A stretch of DNA of 64,000 bases from Lagopus muta (lineage: Eukaryota > Chordata > Aves > Galliformes > Phasianidae). This document shows positions 34,154 to 44,900 of this stretch, one piece after another. Positions within the stretch are counted from its first letter, which is position 1. Every line of letters begins with the position of its first letter. The position numbers were made by a program, and so were the translations under genes. Location: contig NC_064471.1 in assembly GCF_023343835.1 (NCBI RefSeq), forward strand, positions 3,771,598-3,835,597, read 5' to 3'. The notes under the pieces are model-generated. The model was not told the origin of the DNA and did not search any database. It worked only from the letters and a program-made list of their open reading frames with translations.

Positions 34154-34648
34154 TGTCACGGATTTGACCAGATCAACCTATGTTCGTGACAGGGGCGACA
34201 GGCCTCTGTCCTCCCCCCCCACCCCAGTCCCACAAAAATGGGAAGGAAGGAAGGAAGGGAGGAAAAGAACAGCGGCAACAATCTATGGAGGAAAACTTAT
34301 TTTACTATAATATCGGAATACAAGATAACAAAATGTAATACAATTTAATTGAAATTGAGATTAATAAATCAGACAAGATGAGAGAGAGAGAGTTCCCGGG
34401 ACCGAGTCAAACCTGAAAAGCTTGGAACGGCCAGGAAAGCACCCTCCAGCACCCACTGCAAGGCAGCAAGAGAGCGCCCCCCCCCACCCGGAAGGGCCAG
34501 ATCCCGTGACTTCTGTAAAGTACAGGGACAGGTACTTGGAATTGGGGCAGTGACACTTTAATGCCCCGTACACAACATGATGTTTTGATGTGGAATACTG
34601 AAACCCAAAAACAAAAAAAAAAAAACGAAAAAACATAGAACCATGACA
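34154..34648 (-). mobile_element. ERV-A array LTR1 (5' LTR)
   Basis: 495 bp, next to the duplication GCTAG at 34649-34653. Confidence 0.92.
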
Positions 34649-34653
34649 GCTAG

Positions 34654-35427
34654 GGCCAGTTCTTTTGCTTCCGATGGCTCAGGCATTGTGGCCCGAGACA
34701 CCTGAGGTGGCTTCTTTTTCCTGTTTAGAATAATATAATCTTCTAGGTTCCATGTTGTTGATGGAACCCTCTCTATAGCTCTTACCCTTGATTTCGTAGG
34801 GTAGCTCTGGAATTTCTCATTGTCCTTTAGTTGTCTCCAGAGCTGGAGAAGGACGTGGTTGGGCTGGCGGTCGATCTTAGCAAATTGGACCCCAGCCCGA
34901 ATTAAATCATTAAACATTTGTTTTCGGGATACCCTTATGGGTCCCGATGGAGGAGCTCGAGTAGCCGGCATTTTGGTTTTATTTACCGGCAGGACCTCTG
35001 CTTCCTCCAAAAACCGAATATTGCACCTAGTCTGCAGGCGTTCTGTTTCTCCCAAGTCGGCAACTAACTGGGCAGCCTGCTGGACTACGGCTTCAGATGC
35101 TACAAGGGGATTTAATATGGAAACTAGGGTGCCGTACAGACGGGAGGGAGCTTGCTGTAAAATTAAATCTCTCATCCCTGCTGAAAATTTAACCATATCA
35201 GGGCCATCAAATGTATCTTCATAGATAGCCTCTCTTACACCCAGTTCACGGATATAGTTTTGAAGGTCCTCCATGGAGGACCACATGCCTGTATGTAACG
35301 GTACGTCTGATTTACTTGGCCATACCATACGGCAGGCCGCCATTAACCATTCTAATATGGAATGGTTTTCATCACGATATTGATTGCCTACGTATAACCT
35401 CTGTCTGAGAGCAGGATGGACAGTCAT
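34654..35427 (-). pseudogene. ERV-C gag (C-terminal part)
   Basis: - strand frame from 35427 (MTVHPALRQRLYVG) runs open for ~258 codons to the ERV-A array, which interrupts it; pro follows on the far side at 22466. The 5' end of gag, the leader and the primer site are missing: the frame starts only seven bases after the LTR. No zinc knuckle seen. The same C-terminal residues are found in the arm copy C2 (14110-14345). Confidence 0.7.
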
Positions 35428-35433
35428 GGTGAC

Positions 35434-35799
35434 TGTATAACCAAGATGTTATAATTGCAATATAATCAAAAGAGTAAGGCAAAGTGTATAACCAAGATGT
35501 TATAATTGCAATATAATCAAAAGAGTAAGGCAAAGCAAACAGGGATCACAAAAGAGAATAAGTAGAAGAGCTTACCCTTGGGTTGAGCTCACTAGAAGAT
35601 ATCAAAGAGGAGGATCTCCAGAAGAGATCCTTCCCCTCTGGTAGCCAGCTCTTAAATAGGTCCAGGAGGGGTGGAGCCTGGCTCCACCCCTTCCGGTAGC
35701 ACAGGTGAATTGCCTTCACCTGTGCTCCTCTGGCTGACTCATGGCTCACCTCAGGTGATCAATCAGAGGTTCAGGCCGTGACTCAGCAGTTGCCATACA
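35434..35799 (-). mobile_element. ERV-C internal LTR
   Basis: - strand from TATGGCAACTGC at 35797 to TTATACA. Its U5 end contains a ~51-bp tandem duplication (35434-35484 and 35485-35535). Confidence 0.85.
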
Positions 35800-36132
35800 C
35801 TCCACCCCTTCACGGCATGAACCAATGATCAGGTTAACAAAAGGGTAAGCTTTCCCTAATACAGAGATCCGGTATATCGCGACGCTTATACAATTTTATC
35901 GCGACGTATGTTGGTACAGTTCAAGACAAGTGATGATTAGTGGATGTCCATACTCTTCTATGGGCCAGTGCTCGATGATGTGCCTGGAGGCATGAGGTCC
36001 TGAGGTGCAAGTCCATTCTATGTTCCATCAGTCCCATGCAGACCATCACCGGGTGTTGTACGTGATCTGACAGCAACACTGGAACGCTTGATGGCATTTT
36101 GTTCCTTCCGGTGGTCCTGAAGGCTCACAGAC
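35800..36132 (-). other. ERV-C 3' untranslated region, first tandem unit
   Basis: Same sequence as 18739-19071, including the purine tract next to the LTR. Confidence 0.75.
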
Positions 36133-36739
36133 TCACGGGGAGTAATACAGATGTTTTACAGGTACCAGGAGGGGAAGGTCTGCTCTCCAGGGCAAGATAC
36201 AGGCCGTATTTCTGTCTTGGGTCAACACTTCCACTTGTACTGGGGCACGTCCTGGCCGCCTGTACCACACCTTTTTGCCGGATATCTGCGGCTGCATAAC
36301 GATATCAGGCACCAAAGGAGGTGTCCTGATCTGCCATAGGGACATGATGGGGGTCCCTTTAGCAATAAAGATCGGAGTGTTGACCATAATATCAGTAGGC
36401 CATGTACCTATTACTGGAGGGACTACTGAGCCTCCCACCTCCAATAGTCTCCCCCAAGGTGCAAGTAGGCCACACCACTTGGGTCCTACCTGCACCTTCC
36501 AGGGCCATTTTATTTTATGGGTACCTGGCTCTAAGTTTTCAGGGGCAGGGAGCAGAAGATTATTTTCATTACCAATTTGGGGTCTTACCTGATGATCAGT
36601 GCCCGTAATTTGGATCCTAAGCGGGGTGGCCCATGTCGTCTGCAACATTCTCAGGGCACTGGGTCTGCCATCTCGAGGTCTTTCATTCAGGTCCCGCAGG
36701 GTTTCATACAGTCTTTTTGTCCACCCCTGCAAGGACTGG
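36133..36739 (-). pseudogene. ERV-C pol 3' fragment (integrase end and dUTPase-like tail)
   Basis: The frame 36927-36133 fuses LTR-C sequence to integrase at SQSLQGWTKRLYETL and continues through the dUTPase-like tail. Everything between LTR U5 and this point (primer site, gag, most of pol) is deleted. The tail is open to its stop. Confidence 0.82.
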
Positions 36740-36977
36740 GAGGAAGAGCTTACCCTTGGGTTGAGCTCACTAGAAGATACCAAAAGAGGGGATCTCCAGA
36801 AGAGATCCTTCCCCTCTGGTAGCCAGCTCTTAAATAGGTCCAGGAGGGGTGGAGCCAGGCTCCCCCCCTTCCAGCAGCACAGATGAATTGCCTTCACCTG
36901 TGCTCCTCTGGCTGACTCATGGCTCACCTCAGGTGATTAATCAAAGGTTCAGGCCATGACTCAGCAGTTCCCATACA
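36740..36977 (-). mobile_element. ERV-C 5' LTR, 3'-truncated
   Basis: The first ~238 bp of the LTR, from TGTATGGGAACTGC next to the duplication CATGAT; U5 is deleted at the junction with pol. Confidence 0.87.
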
Positions 36978-36983
36978 CATGAT

Positions 36984-37518
36984 GAATAAAAGGTAGAAAG
37001 TGAAAAGAGGCAACCATACATTTGGCAATAACCAATAACAAATAAATATAACAAATAGAGATACAACATTACTACCCACAACAACACAAAACATAGTAAA
37101 AATACAAAATGTAATCAAGAGGTATATTCAGTATTCTAACATGATCAAATTTTCAATATTTCTGTCACAAAACATTAAAGCTCTGTGTTCAGCCAAGGTC
37201 CATAGGAGTATTCTGAAAAAAATAAAACGAGACACCGACTTGCCCTTTTTTAGGGGGGGTCTTTGTTAATATGGTTAACAAATAAAAAATGAGGGAACAA
37301 TCCAGCAAGAGTTAATTTTATATTCCTTTTTCGCTGTGTCCTTGGCCTTCCAAGGATATTTGTTAAGGTATCCCATTAAGGTTAGGGAAACAAGCCTCAG
37401 GTTAGCTGAGCCAAACACAGGCTGGCCCAGGCGATAAGTGTTTCCCCTTTGTTGTGAGCTTTCTAATACATCCACCTTTCACCACCCCCACCCCGCTCAC
37501 TTGGGGGGGGCGAAGACA
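36984..37518 (-). pseudogene. ERV-B region between gag and ERV-C insertion
   Basis: - strand: a 66-codon frame (37475-37275) of unknown meaning, an AT-rich stretch, and at 37118-36984 a segment matching 620-720, i.e. ERV-B env just upstream of the transmembrane part. No reverse transcriptase motif is seen, so pol is absent or unrecognisable. Confidence 0.5.
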
Positions 37519-39066
37519 TCAGTTTTCTAATGGCTTGGATAGCCGTTCAGGTTCCCTGGGAGAGACCCTAGGACCTGGGGTTTTGCTCTCCTCGAGATTC
37601 TGGAGCTTTTGTTCTGGCCACCAGTTAACTAATTTCTCTAACCTATCTATTGTCAATCCATCCATCAAATTTCGTGGAACACCCTTTTTCCAGCCCAGAG
37701 TCCAAAGTCCATTACGTTTATGATCAATACTCCGTCTACCTGTTTTTATTGGGGGCAAACCCTTTTCAGCTCCATTAAGTTTTGGGCTAGGTGGCCTGGG
37801 GGCAAGACTGGCTACTGCAAGCCTTACACCTCTTGGCTCAGATTTACTGGGAAAAGAAACCACCGGCCCATATTTTCTTCCATAATTAATTAACTCTTGG
37901 GCTACCTCCCCCCACATCCATACTTTGCATCCTGACTGCAGATGGTTGGGGGTTACAGTTTCTTCTAACACTGCCCGGGTTCTTTCTCCCTGTGACATAG
38001 CTTGTATCCTTGCTTGTAATTGTATGCCTATGGGTTTCAGTGATTCTGGAAGCCCTCTAATTAAAGGGGTCATTCTCTCAGGATCAACGGGCATCATCAT
38101 GGGTGATTCATGATGTGGCTGCAGCTTTCTATCATACATCAGTTGGAGACAAGCAGCCTTTTGAACGCTTTCTACTAATTGGTCATTAGTTTCAGTAATG
38201 GCAAGAGGGTCTCCCCTTTCTAAAGGGTTGAGACCACCTGCCCAATAGGCAGCCCTTTGCGTTAATGACCAGGGAGCACGATTATTACCAGTAGTTAAAA
38301 ATACTCCTGGTCCCCAATAACCTTCTGCTTCCTTTTCTGTTAACCGAATCTGGTCGCCACCAGTGAGACTCACCCTCCACACATATTCTGTTTCTGATTC
38401 CTTTGGAGAGCGGCTAAAGTCCTTTTTGAGTTTTGCTAGTTCGGTGGCCGAGAACGGAATTTCTTTAACATTCATTTGAGGATCTAGATCCTCACTGTTA
38501 TCGAAGGTATATTCTGTTTTTATCAAGGGACGCAATGGGGCTATTGGGGTTTCTAATTTGTCTAGTCTTTCCTTTATTTCTTGTAATTCCTCCTGAGGAA
38601 AAGTTTTTTCTTGAGGCAACCTATGGGTGACAGTATCGCCAGTATCTTTACGTGTTAACAGTTCCTTGAAAGCCATCTGCAACAAGGCCGAATTATGTTT
38701 CTCTCTTTCTAGTTGTTCCTCGAGATTAACTATTTGATTCTGCAGAGTTTTTACGAATTCTTGTGTAACTCTAACCGACTCCTGTAGTGCTTCTATGGTT
38801 TGGAGTTCTGCCGAATGCTTTTCATTTCGGAACTCCACGGCAGCTTTTAAAGCAGCCCCGAGAACGGCACAAATAAACGACTTTCCTTTTCCAGCTCGTG
38901 AACGAGCCTCATTCTGTAAGACACTAATGCGGTCTGAAACACTCTGCAAATTATGCCAATTTTGGCGTGCCCAGTCCACCCCTGACAAAGAGGGACGAGC
39001 ACCATGCTTTTCTAAAAGGTCAAATAACACATCTTCACTTTTCATACTGGCAATACTGTTACTCAT
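37519..39066 (-). CDS. ERV-B gag-like ORF, 515 aa, coiled-coil (ENS-1/ERNI-like)
   Basis: The only long undamaged retroviral ORF in the window. N-terminal domain with MSNSIASMKSEDVLFDLLEK and a DWARQNWHNLQ segment; a strong coiled-coil at about residues 78-140 (heptad Leu/Ile/Val with many Glu, Gln, Lys); a capsid-like middle region (about 215-420) containing PWSLTQRAAYWAGGLNPLER; and a basic Pro-rich C-terminus with RVSPREPERL. No zinc knuckle. The size, coiled coil and element layout recall chicken ENS-1/ERNI (about 490 aa, Soprano family), a gag-derived gene expressed in early embryos; I make that link from family knowledge, not alignment. First ATG of the frame chosen as start. Confidence 0.75.
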   Translation of the reverse strand: MSNSIASMKSEDVLFDLLEKHGARPSLSGVDWARQNWHNLQSVSDRISVLQNEARSRAGKGKSFICAVLGAALKAAVEFRNEKHSAELQTIEALQESVRVTQEFVKTLQNQIVNLEEQLEREKHNSALLQMAFKELLTRKDTGDTVTHRLPQEKTFPQEELQEIKERLDKLETPIAPLRPLIKTEYTFDNSEDLDPQMNVKEIPFSATELAKLKKDFSRSPKESETEYVWRVSLTGGDQIRLTEKEAEGYWGPGVFLTTGNNRAPWSLTQRAAYWAGGLNPLERGDPLAITETNDQLVESVQKAACLQLMYDRKLQPHHESPMMMPVDPERMTPLIRGLPESLKPIGIQLQARIQAMSQGERTRAVLEETVTPNHLQSGCKVWMWGEVAQELINYGRKYGPVVSFPSKSEPRGVRLAVASLAPRPPSPKLNGAEKGLPPIKTGRRSIDHKRNGLWTLGWKKGVPRNLMDGLTIDRLEKLVNWWPEQKLQNLEESKTPGPRVSPREPERLSKPLEN

Positions 39067-39099
39067 TTCTTAATACAATGAAAGATCTACACTAAGGGA

Positions 39100-39730
39100 G
39101 GAGGAGGTAAACGTGTTCAAAAGCTCAGTTACTCCTCACCGCTCCTCCCAGGGAGATACACCACACCTAAACAAATGCAAATGCTCCAGTCACTCCTCCC
39201 TTTTGTTGACAGGAACACACAAAGACAAGAAGCTAGAACAAACTGTAAACACCACACCTAAGTTACAGTTCACTCCTTGCAACTCCACGAGGTGCACACA
39301 ACTCAAACCACTCCTCCCTTTCTTTGGGGGGAGCACAAAAAATGTGAAGCTAAAGCAACACTTTCTAGGTTTCAATAGAGTAAATAAAACTTCTTGGAGA
39401 GGCACACACGTTTTAGTCACAAAATATCACTTCCTCACTTCCCCAAGAGGCGCAAGCACGCAGACACACCAAATTTCACACTCAAGTTACCAAATAACCA
39501 GAGAGGTCTTCCAAGGAGGCACACACGTATTAATCAAAATGCAAATAGTCAAAATACGTCCCCGAGAGGTACACACATAAAAGGTAAAGTTTCAGAATAT
39601 GGAGCGGTCTTCCTGGAGAAGGACTCACGTCTAAATTTACAGAACTATCGCTCCTTGACACTCTAGGAGGTGCACACAGAAAAAAAAAGTTTCAAACTAT
39701 GTCTGGAAGGACAACACTCTCACAGCGGGT
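39100..39730 (-). repeat. ERV-B leader with periodic degenerate repeats
   Basis: About ten degenerate copies of a block like GGAGAGGCACACACG (plus strand) at roughly 39148, 39212, 39290, 39330, 39400, 39450, 39518, 39567, 39618 and 39668, spaced 40-78 bp, mostly ~50 or ~68. They fill the leader between the primer sites and gag. Confidence 0.65.
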
Positions 39731-39750
39731 ATCCTGCACCGACTACGCCA
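39731..39750 (-). promoter_or_regulatory. Second primer-site copy, tRNA-Ser-like
   Basis: - strand TGGCGTAGTCGGTGCAGGAT: the Ser primer site with two extra bases, 31 bp downstream of the first copy; the preceding TTTTTTATT is duplicated too. Confidence 0.8.
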
Positions 39751-39763
39751 ATAAAAAATGTCT

Positions 39764-39781
39764 ATCCTGCCGACTACGCCA
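39764..39781 (-). promoter_or_regulatory. Primer binding site, tRNA-Ser (ERV-B)
   Basis: - strand TGGCGTAGTCGGCAGGAT, complementary to the 3' end of tRNA-Ser (AGA/TGA type), nine bases from the 5' LTR. Confidence 0.85.
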
Positions 39782-39790
39782 ATAAAAAAA

Positions 39791-40600
39791 TGTCTCGCTC
39801 CAATTTATAGGAGGGAGATGAGGTTCTTTAATATCTGTATACCCGGTGTGAGATTAAGAAACAACGGTTCATATGTTGTTGCATCCAGTTTATTACTAAG
39901 ACCTAATCAGGGAGACGGGGAAGAGAAGGAGGGCAATAGAAAAGATGGAAAAGAAGCAGGAGTTGCGTAAAGCGGGGATAGTCACCAGCAGGATCCAGCA
40001 GCGGTCCTGTTGCACGGTGTTTGAAGGTCCCGGGCAGAACGCAGCAGAAGACGGGGAGCAGCAGCGTGGCCGACCTTGGGCAGCAGGCAGGTAGATGAGG
40101 AAGTCGAGGAGCCAATTCCTGAAGCAGCAACAGCGGTCAGGCAACAGGCTCAGGAGAGTTCGACAATATGCAGGAATCACCTCAATCTTCAGGAATCCCT
40201 CTATCTTCCGGAATTCCTCTCTCTCCTTCATGAGGAGTCTGTTGTCAGAAACCTCAGTTCTTCTTGAGGAATCTGTTGTCAGAAACCTATCCTCATGGTT
40301 TACAGTTCCTCTTTTATCCTCCTTATTCTCCTGCCTACGTGACAAGGATGGGCCTCGAGCAAGAGTCATTGAGTACCTCCTGAGATGACCATCATCCGGA
40401 GATAAGTCCACACAAAGGAGCACTTCACAGCTATTCAGCTGCAGTTCATCTCGCTCTCGTTTCCCCTGGCCTTGTCCATCTACGTTCCCCCAGACAAAGG
40501 ATTTCACGGTCCTTGCTCGGGACTTGTCTGGACTTGAACAAGTCCATCTGTGTCCTCAGCAAGCTTTGAGACACAGAAGTTAACAGAATAGTCTCTTATA
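39791..40600 (-). mobile_element. ERV-B 5' LTR
   Basis: 810 bp; the first bases read TATAAG (- strand) instead of TGTAAG in the 3' LTR, one substitution in the terminal TG. AATAAA lies near the end of the LTR. Flanked by duplication GGATC at 40601-40605. Confidence 0.9.
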
Positions 40601-40605
40601 GGATC

Positions 40606-41999
40606 CTGAGAAACTAAGCCAGTATTTGAGTCAGGGACAATGCAGATTACATAAATCTAAGGAAGTACAACTTGTTTGGGGTTTGGCTTGTGCATACCAT
40701 GCCCTATATAATACCATTCTGGAGAGAGAGAGTTTCCGAGCTGAGGTTCAAGCCAAAGGGGAAAATCCCCAAGTCAAATCTAATCAATCACAGGAGACAC
40801 CAGTACCAATACCAGTTGCTCCTGTGGAGGGCAAGAAATGGAAACGAGTATCTTCGCGTCTTGAACGAAAAAGAGAAGAGGAGGAGGAAGTGGAGGAAGA
40901 TCCAGGCGAGGGGCCTTCCACAGAACCACCACCATCGTGAAAGGCAAAAGGGAGAACTGAGAGACGTGCAGAAGAGAGTGATGAAGAGGAAGTCTCCATT
41001 ACTACTCGCCGGCCTCTAAAGATGACTGAAATCCAAGGTTCAAGAAAGGAGTTTACACAGCACCCGAATGAAACTCTTGTTTCCTGGTTGGTTCGCTGTT
41101 GGGACAGTGGGGCCCATAGCTTGTCTCTGGATGGTAATGAAGCTCGCCAACTAGGTGCCATTGCCAGAGATCCAGCTATTGATAGAGGAATTAGTCGATG
41201 TTCGGATGAGGCTGCCTCCCTCTGGGAACGAGTGTTAATAGCCGTGAAGGAAAAGTATCCCTTCAAAAATGGCTTGAAAATTGCGATGAAAAAATGGAAT
41301 ACAGTTGAAAAGGGTATCCAGTATTTGAGGGAAATAGGCGTGGTGGAAATGTTGTATGACACTGACTTTGTTCCTAACCACCCAAACCAAAACCGCGACC
41401 CTGAAAAAGTGATGACAACACCTCAGATATGGCAGAAAATCGTGACAACAGCGCCGGAGAAATATGCCGCTACACTAATGTCGGCATGTGACAGATACCA
41501 GGAACAACAGAGAACACCCTTAGTTTATGAATTAATTCTTACGCTCCAAAACTACGAACAATTGCTGTCCCCAATTCATGCTGCCGTTGCTGCTATACCA
41601 AAAATGACGGAGCAAGTGTCTCAACTGATTAACCGTGACAAACCTGTAGCAGTATCAGAGACGCTTGATGAAGATCAGGATAATCAAAAGAGTCTAATGA
41701 AGGAGATGAAGGAGATGAAGGAGATGATGAAATTTGTACGAGCCCACCTAACTAAAGACGATGAACCTTCCTTGTTACGTGCACCATCAAAGATCTCAGC
41801 TGTTAGAAGCAAACGCTCTCCGGCTCAAGTAAGGGGTAATACACCGCGAATTGCCTTATGGTATTACCTACGTGACCATGGAGAAGACATGGGGAAGTGG
41901 CACGGTCAACCTAATCCTGTACTACGAGCCCGGGTGAAAGAATTACAAGGCAGATCTACCACCAGTGCAGTTGCTCCAGTTACCACAGGTAATGAATAG
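40606..41999 (+). pseudogene. P3 gag, 3' part
   Basis: Continues P3 gag after ERV-B. The first frame ends at a TGA replacing Arg at about 40938; the same frame then runs to a TAG at 41997-41999, including the capsid-like part from 41022. After the TAG the frame stays open straight into pol, so here gag and pol share a frame. Confidence 0.85.
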
Positions 42000-44900
42000 A
42001 GGGGCCCTGCCCTCAGTCAGGGGGGGGAAAGGGATAATAGAGTATATTGGACTGTGTGGATTCGATGGTCTGGCACATCAGAACCACTGAAATATAAGGC
42101 CCTGGTGGACACTGTTGCACAGTGCACTCTGATGCCCTCGAGTCATGAAGGGACAGAATCAATCCATATTTCTGGAGTGACCGGGGGCTCTCAAGAATTG
42201 ACTGTGTTGGAGGCTGAGACAAGCCTCACTGGTAAGGACTGGCAAAAACATCCTATTGTGACGGGCCCAGGGGCTCCATGTATACTAGGTATTGATTATC
42301 TCAGAAGGGGGCATTTCAAGGATCCTAAGGGGTATCGATGGGCCTTTGGAATAGCTGCTGTGGACACAGATAACATTAAGCAGCTGTCTGTTTTGCCTGG
42401 CCTGTCAGAAGATCCGTCTGTTGTGGGGCTGCTGCGAGTAAAAGAGCAACAGGTACCGATTGCTACAAAAACGGTGCACAGGCGGCAGTACCGCACCAAC
42501 AGGGATTCTTTGCTCCCCATTCAGAATTTGATTCGTCAACTAGAGAGCCAGGGAGTGATCAGCAAAACTCACTCGCCTTTTAACAGCCCCATATGGCCAG
42601 TGCGTAAAGCCAGTGGAGAATGGAGGCTGACGGTGGACTACCGTGGCCTGAATGAAGTCACACCCCCACTGAGTGCTGCTGTGCCGGACATGTTAGAACT
42701 TCAGTATGAACTGGAGTCAAAAGCGGCCAAATGGTATGCCACCACTGACATTGCTAATGCCTTCTTTTCCATTCCTTTGGCCAAAGAATGTAAGCCACAG
42801 TTTGTTTTCTCCTGGAGGGGCGTTCAGTATACCTGGAATCGTTTGCCCCAGGGGTGGAAACACAGCCCGACCATTTGCCATGGGTTGATCCAAACTGTAT
42901 TGGAACAGGGCAGTGCTCCTGAGCACCTGCAGTACATTGATGACATCATTGTGTGGGGTGATACAGCAGAAGAAGTCTTCATGAAAGGAGAGTGAATAAT
43001 CCAAATTCTTCTGAGAGCTGGTTTTCCTATTAAGCAAAGCAAAGTGAAAGGACCTGCCCAGGAGATTCAGTTCCTAGGTATAAAGTGGCAAGATGGCCAT
43101 TGTCACATCCCGACAGATGTGATCGACAAAATCACTGCTATGTCTCCACCCACTAGCAAAAGAGAGACACAATCTTTTCTGGGTGCAGTGGGCTTTTGGA
43201 GAATGCATGTTCCAAACTACAGCCTCATTGCAAGCCCCCTTTATTATGTGACGCGAATGAGCAATGAGTTTACATGGGGCCCAGAGCAGCAGCAGGCTTT
43301 TGAACAGATTAAACAGGAGATAGCCCGTGCCGTGGCCCTAAGGCCATTACGGATGGGACAGGGTATAAAGAACATCCTCTATACTGCTGCTGGAGAGAAC
43401 GGTCCCACTTGGAGTTTGTACAAAGAGCCTCGGGAGAGACCCGAGGCCAACCCCTGGGATTCTGGAGTCGAGCCTACAGGGGGTCGGAAGAGGGCTACAC
43501 TCCAACTGAGAAGGAGATCTTAGCCGCTTATGAAGGGGTTCGGGTTGCTTCTGAAGTAATCGGTACTGAAACACAGCTCCTTCTGGCACCTCGACTGCCA
43601 GTGCTGAACTGGATGTTCAAGGGAAAGGTTCCCTCCATCCATCATGCTACTGATGCCACTTGGAGCAAGTGGATTACACTGATTACACAACAAGCACGGA
43701 TGGGGAACCTCAGCCGTCCAGGAATCCTAGAGGCCATCATGGACTGGCCTGAAGGTAAAAAGTTTGGAACACCACCGGGAGAAGAAGTATCACGTGCTAA
43801 AGAGGCCCCACCATACAATGAACTACCAGAGAATGAAAAGAAATATGCCCTGTTCACAGATGGATCGTGTCGTATTGTGGGAAAGCATCGCAGATGGAAA
43901 TCTGCTGTGTGGAGCCCCACACGACAAGTTGCAGAGGCCACTGAAGGGAAAGGAGAATCAAGGCAATGTGCAGAGGTAAAGGCTGTCCAACTGGCCTTAG
44001 ATGTTGCTGAACGGGAGAGGTGGCCAATGCTCTATCTTTACACTGACTCATGGATGGTGGCAAATGCCTTATGGGGGTGGTTACAGCAGTGGGAGCAAAA
44101 TAACTGGCAAAGAAGGGGTAAACCTATTTGGGCTGCTGAACTGTGGAAAGACATTGCTGCCCGAACAAAGACTATAGTTGTAAAGGTGCACCATGTAGAT
44201 GCTCATGTGCCCAAGAGTCGGGCTACTGAAGAACAGCAAAATAACCATCAGGTAGATCGAGCTGCCAGAATTGAGGTGGCTCAAATAGACCTGGACTGGC
44301 AGAACAAGGGTAAATTATTTCTTGCTCCGTGGGCCCATGAGACCTCAGGTCATCAAGGGAGAGATGCAACATACAAGTGGGCTAGAGACCGAGGGGTGGA
44401 CTTAACTATGGATGCCATTGCACAGGTTATTCATAACTGTGAAATATGTGCCATCATCAAACAAGCCAAGAGGATGAAACCTCTCTGGGAGGAAGGGCGA
44501 TGGCAAAAGTACAAATATGGGGAGGCATGGCAGGTTGATTCTATCACCTTGCCACGATCTCGCAATGGTAAGCATTATGTGCTTACCATGGTGGAGGCAA
44601 CCACTGGGTGGCTCGAAACATATGCAGTACTCCATGCTACCGCCCGAAACACCATACTGGGTCTCGAGAAACAAGTCCTGTGGCGACATGGCATCCCAAA
44701 AAGGATTGAGTCAGATAATGGGACTCATTTCAAAAATTCTCTTGTAAATATTTGGGCCAAAGATCATGGCACTGAGTGGATTTACCATATTCCCTATCAT
44801 GCTCCAGCCTCTGGTAAAATTGAACGATACAATGGATTGTTAAAAACGATGCTAAAAGCACTGGGTGGCGGAACATTTAAGCACTGGGAGAAGTATTTGG

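Larger units (their letters stand above)
22472..34648 (-). mobile_element. ERV-A tandem array P2/P1 (innermost insertion)
   Basis: 12.2 kb between 5-bp duplications GCTAG at 22467-22471 and 34649-34653, interrupting ERV-C between gag and pro. - strand order: LTR1, primer site, gag P2, LTR2, primer site, gag P1, pol copy 1, pol copy 2, LTR3. One duplication and three LTRs mean one integration later expanded; P2 has lost pol and pol of P1 is doubled. Confidence 0.93.
18379..36977 (-). mobile_element. ERV-C tandem provirus including nested ERV-A array
   Basis: Inserted in the ERV-B env region; 6-bp duplication CATGAT at 18373-18378 and 36978-36983. From 5' to 3' on the - strand: truncated LTR (36977-36740), pol 3' end (36739-36133), 3' non-coding, complete LTR (35799-35434), gag (35433-34654), ERV-A array, pol, 3' non-coding, LTR (18738-18379). 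Three LTRs with one duplication imply one insertion followed by LTR recombination and deletion. Confidence 0.88.
17183..40600 (-). mobile_element. ERV-B (ENS/Soprano-like) provirus including nested insertions
   Basis: Inserted in P3 gag on the opposite strand; duplication GGATC at 17178-17182 and 40601-40605. 5' LTR 39791-40600, two primer sites, leader, gag-like ORF 37519-39066, an env remnant split by ERV-C, 3' LTR 17183-18046. Without ERV-C the element is about 4.8 kb with little or no pol. This layout (LTRs, one ~500-codon ORF, env scraps) fits what I know of chicken Soprano/ENS-1 elements; the family name is inference. Confidence 0.88.

Noticed and set aside
39394..39666. 90-155-aa frames on the + strand in the ERV-B leader
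   Set aside because: Created by the periodic leader repeats; they differ in every unit and have no start context or homology.
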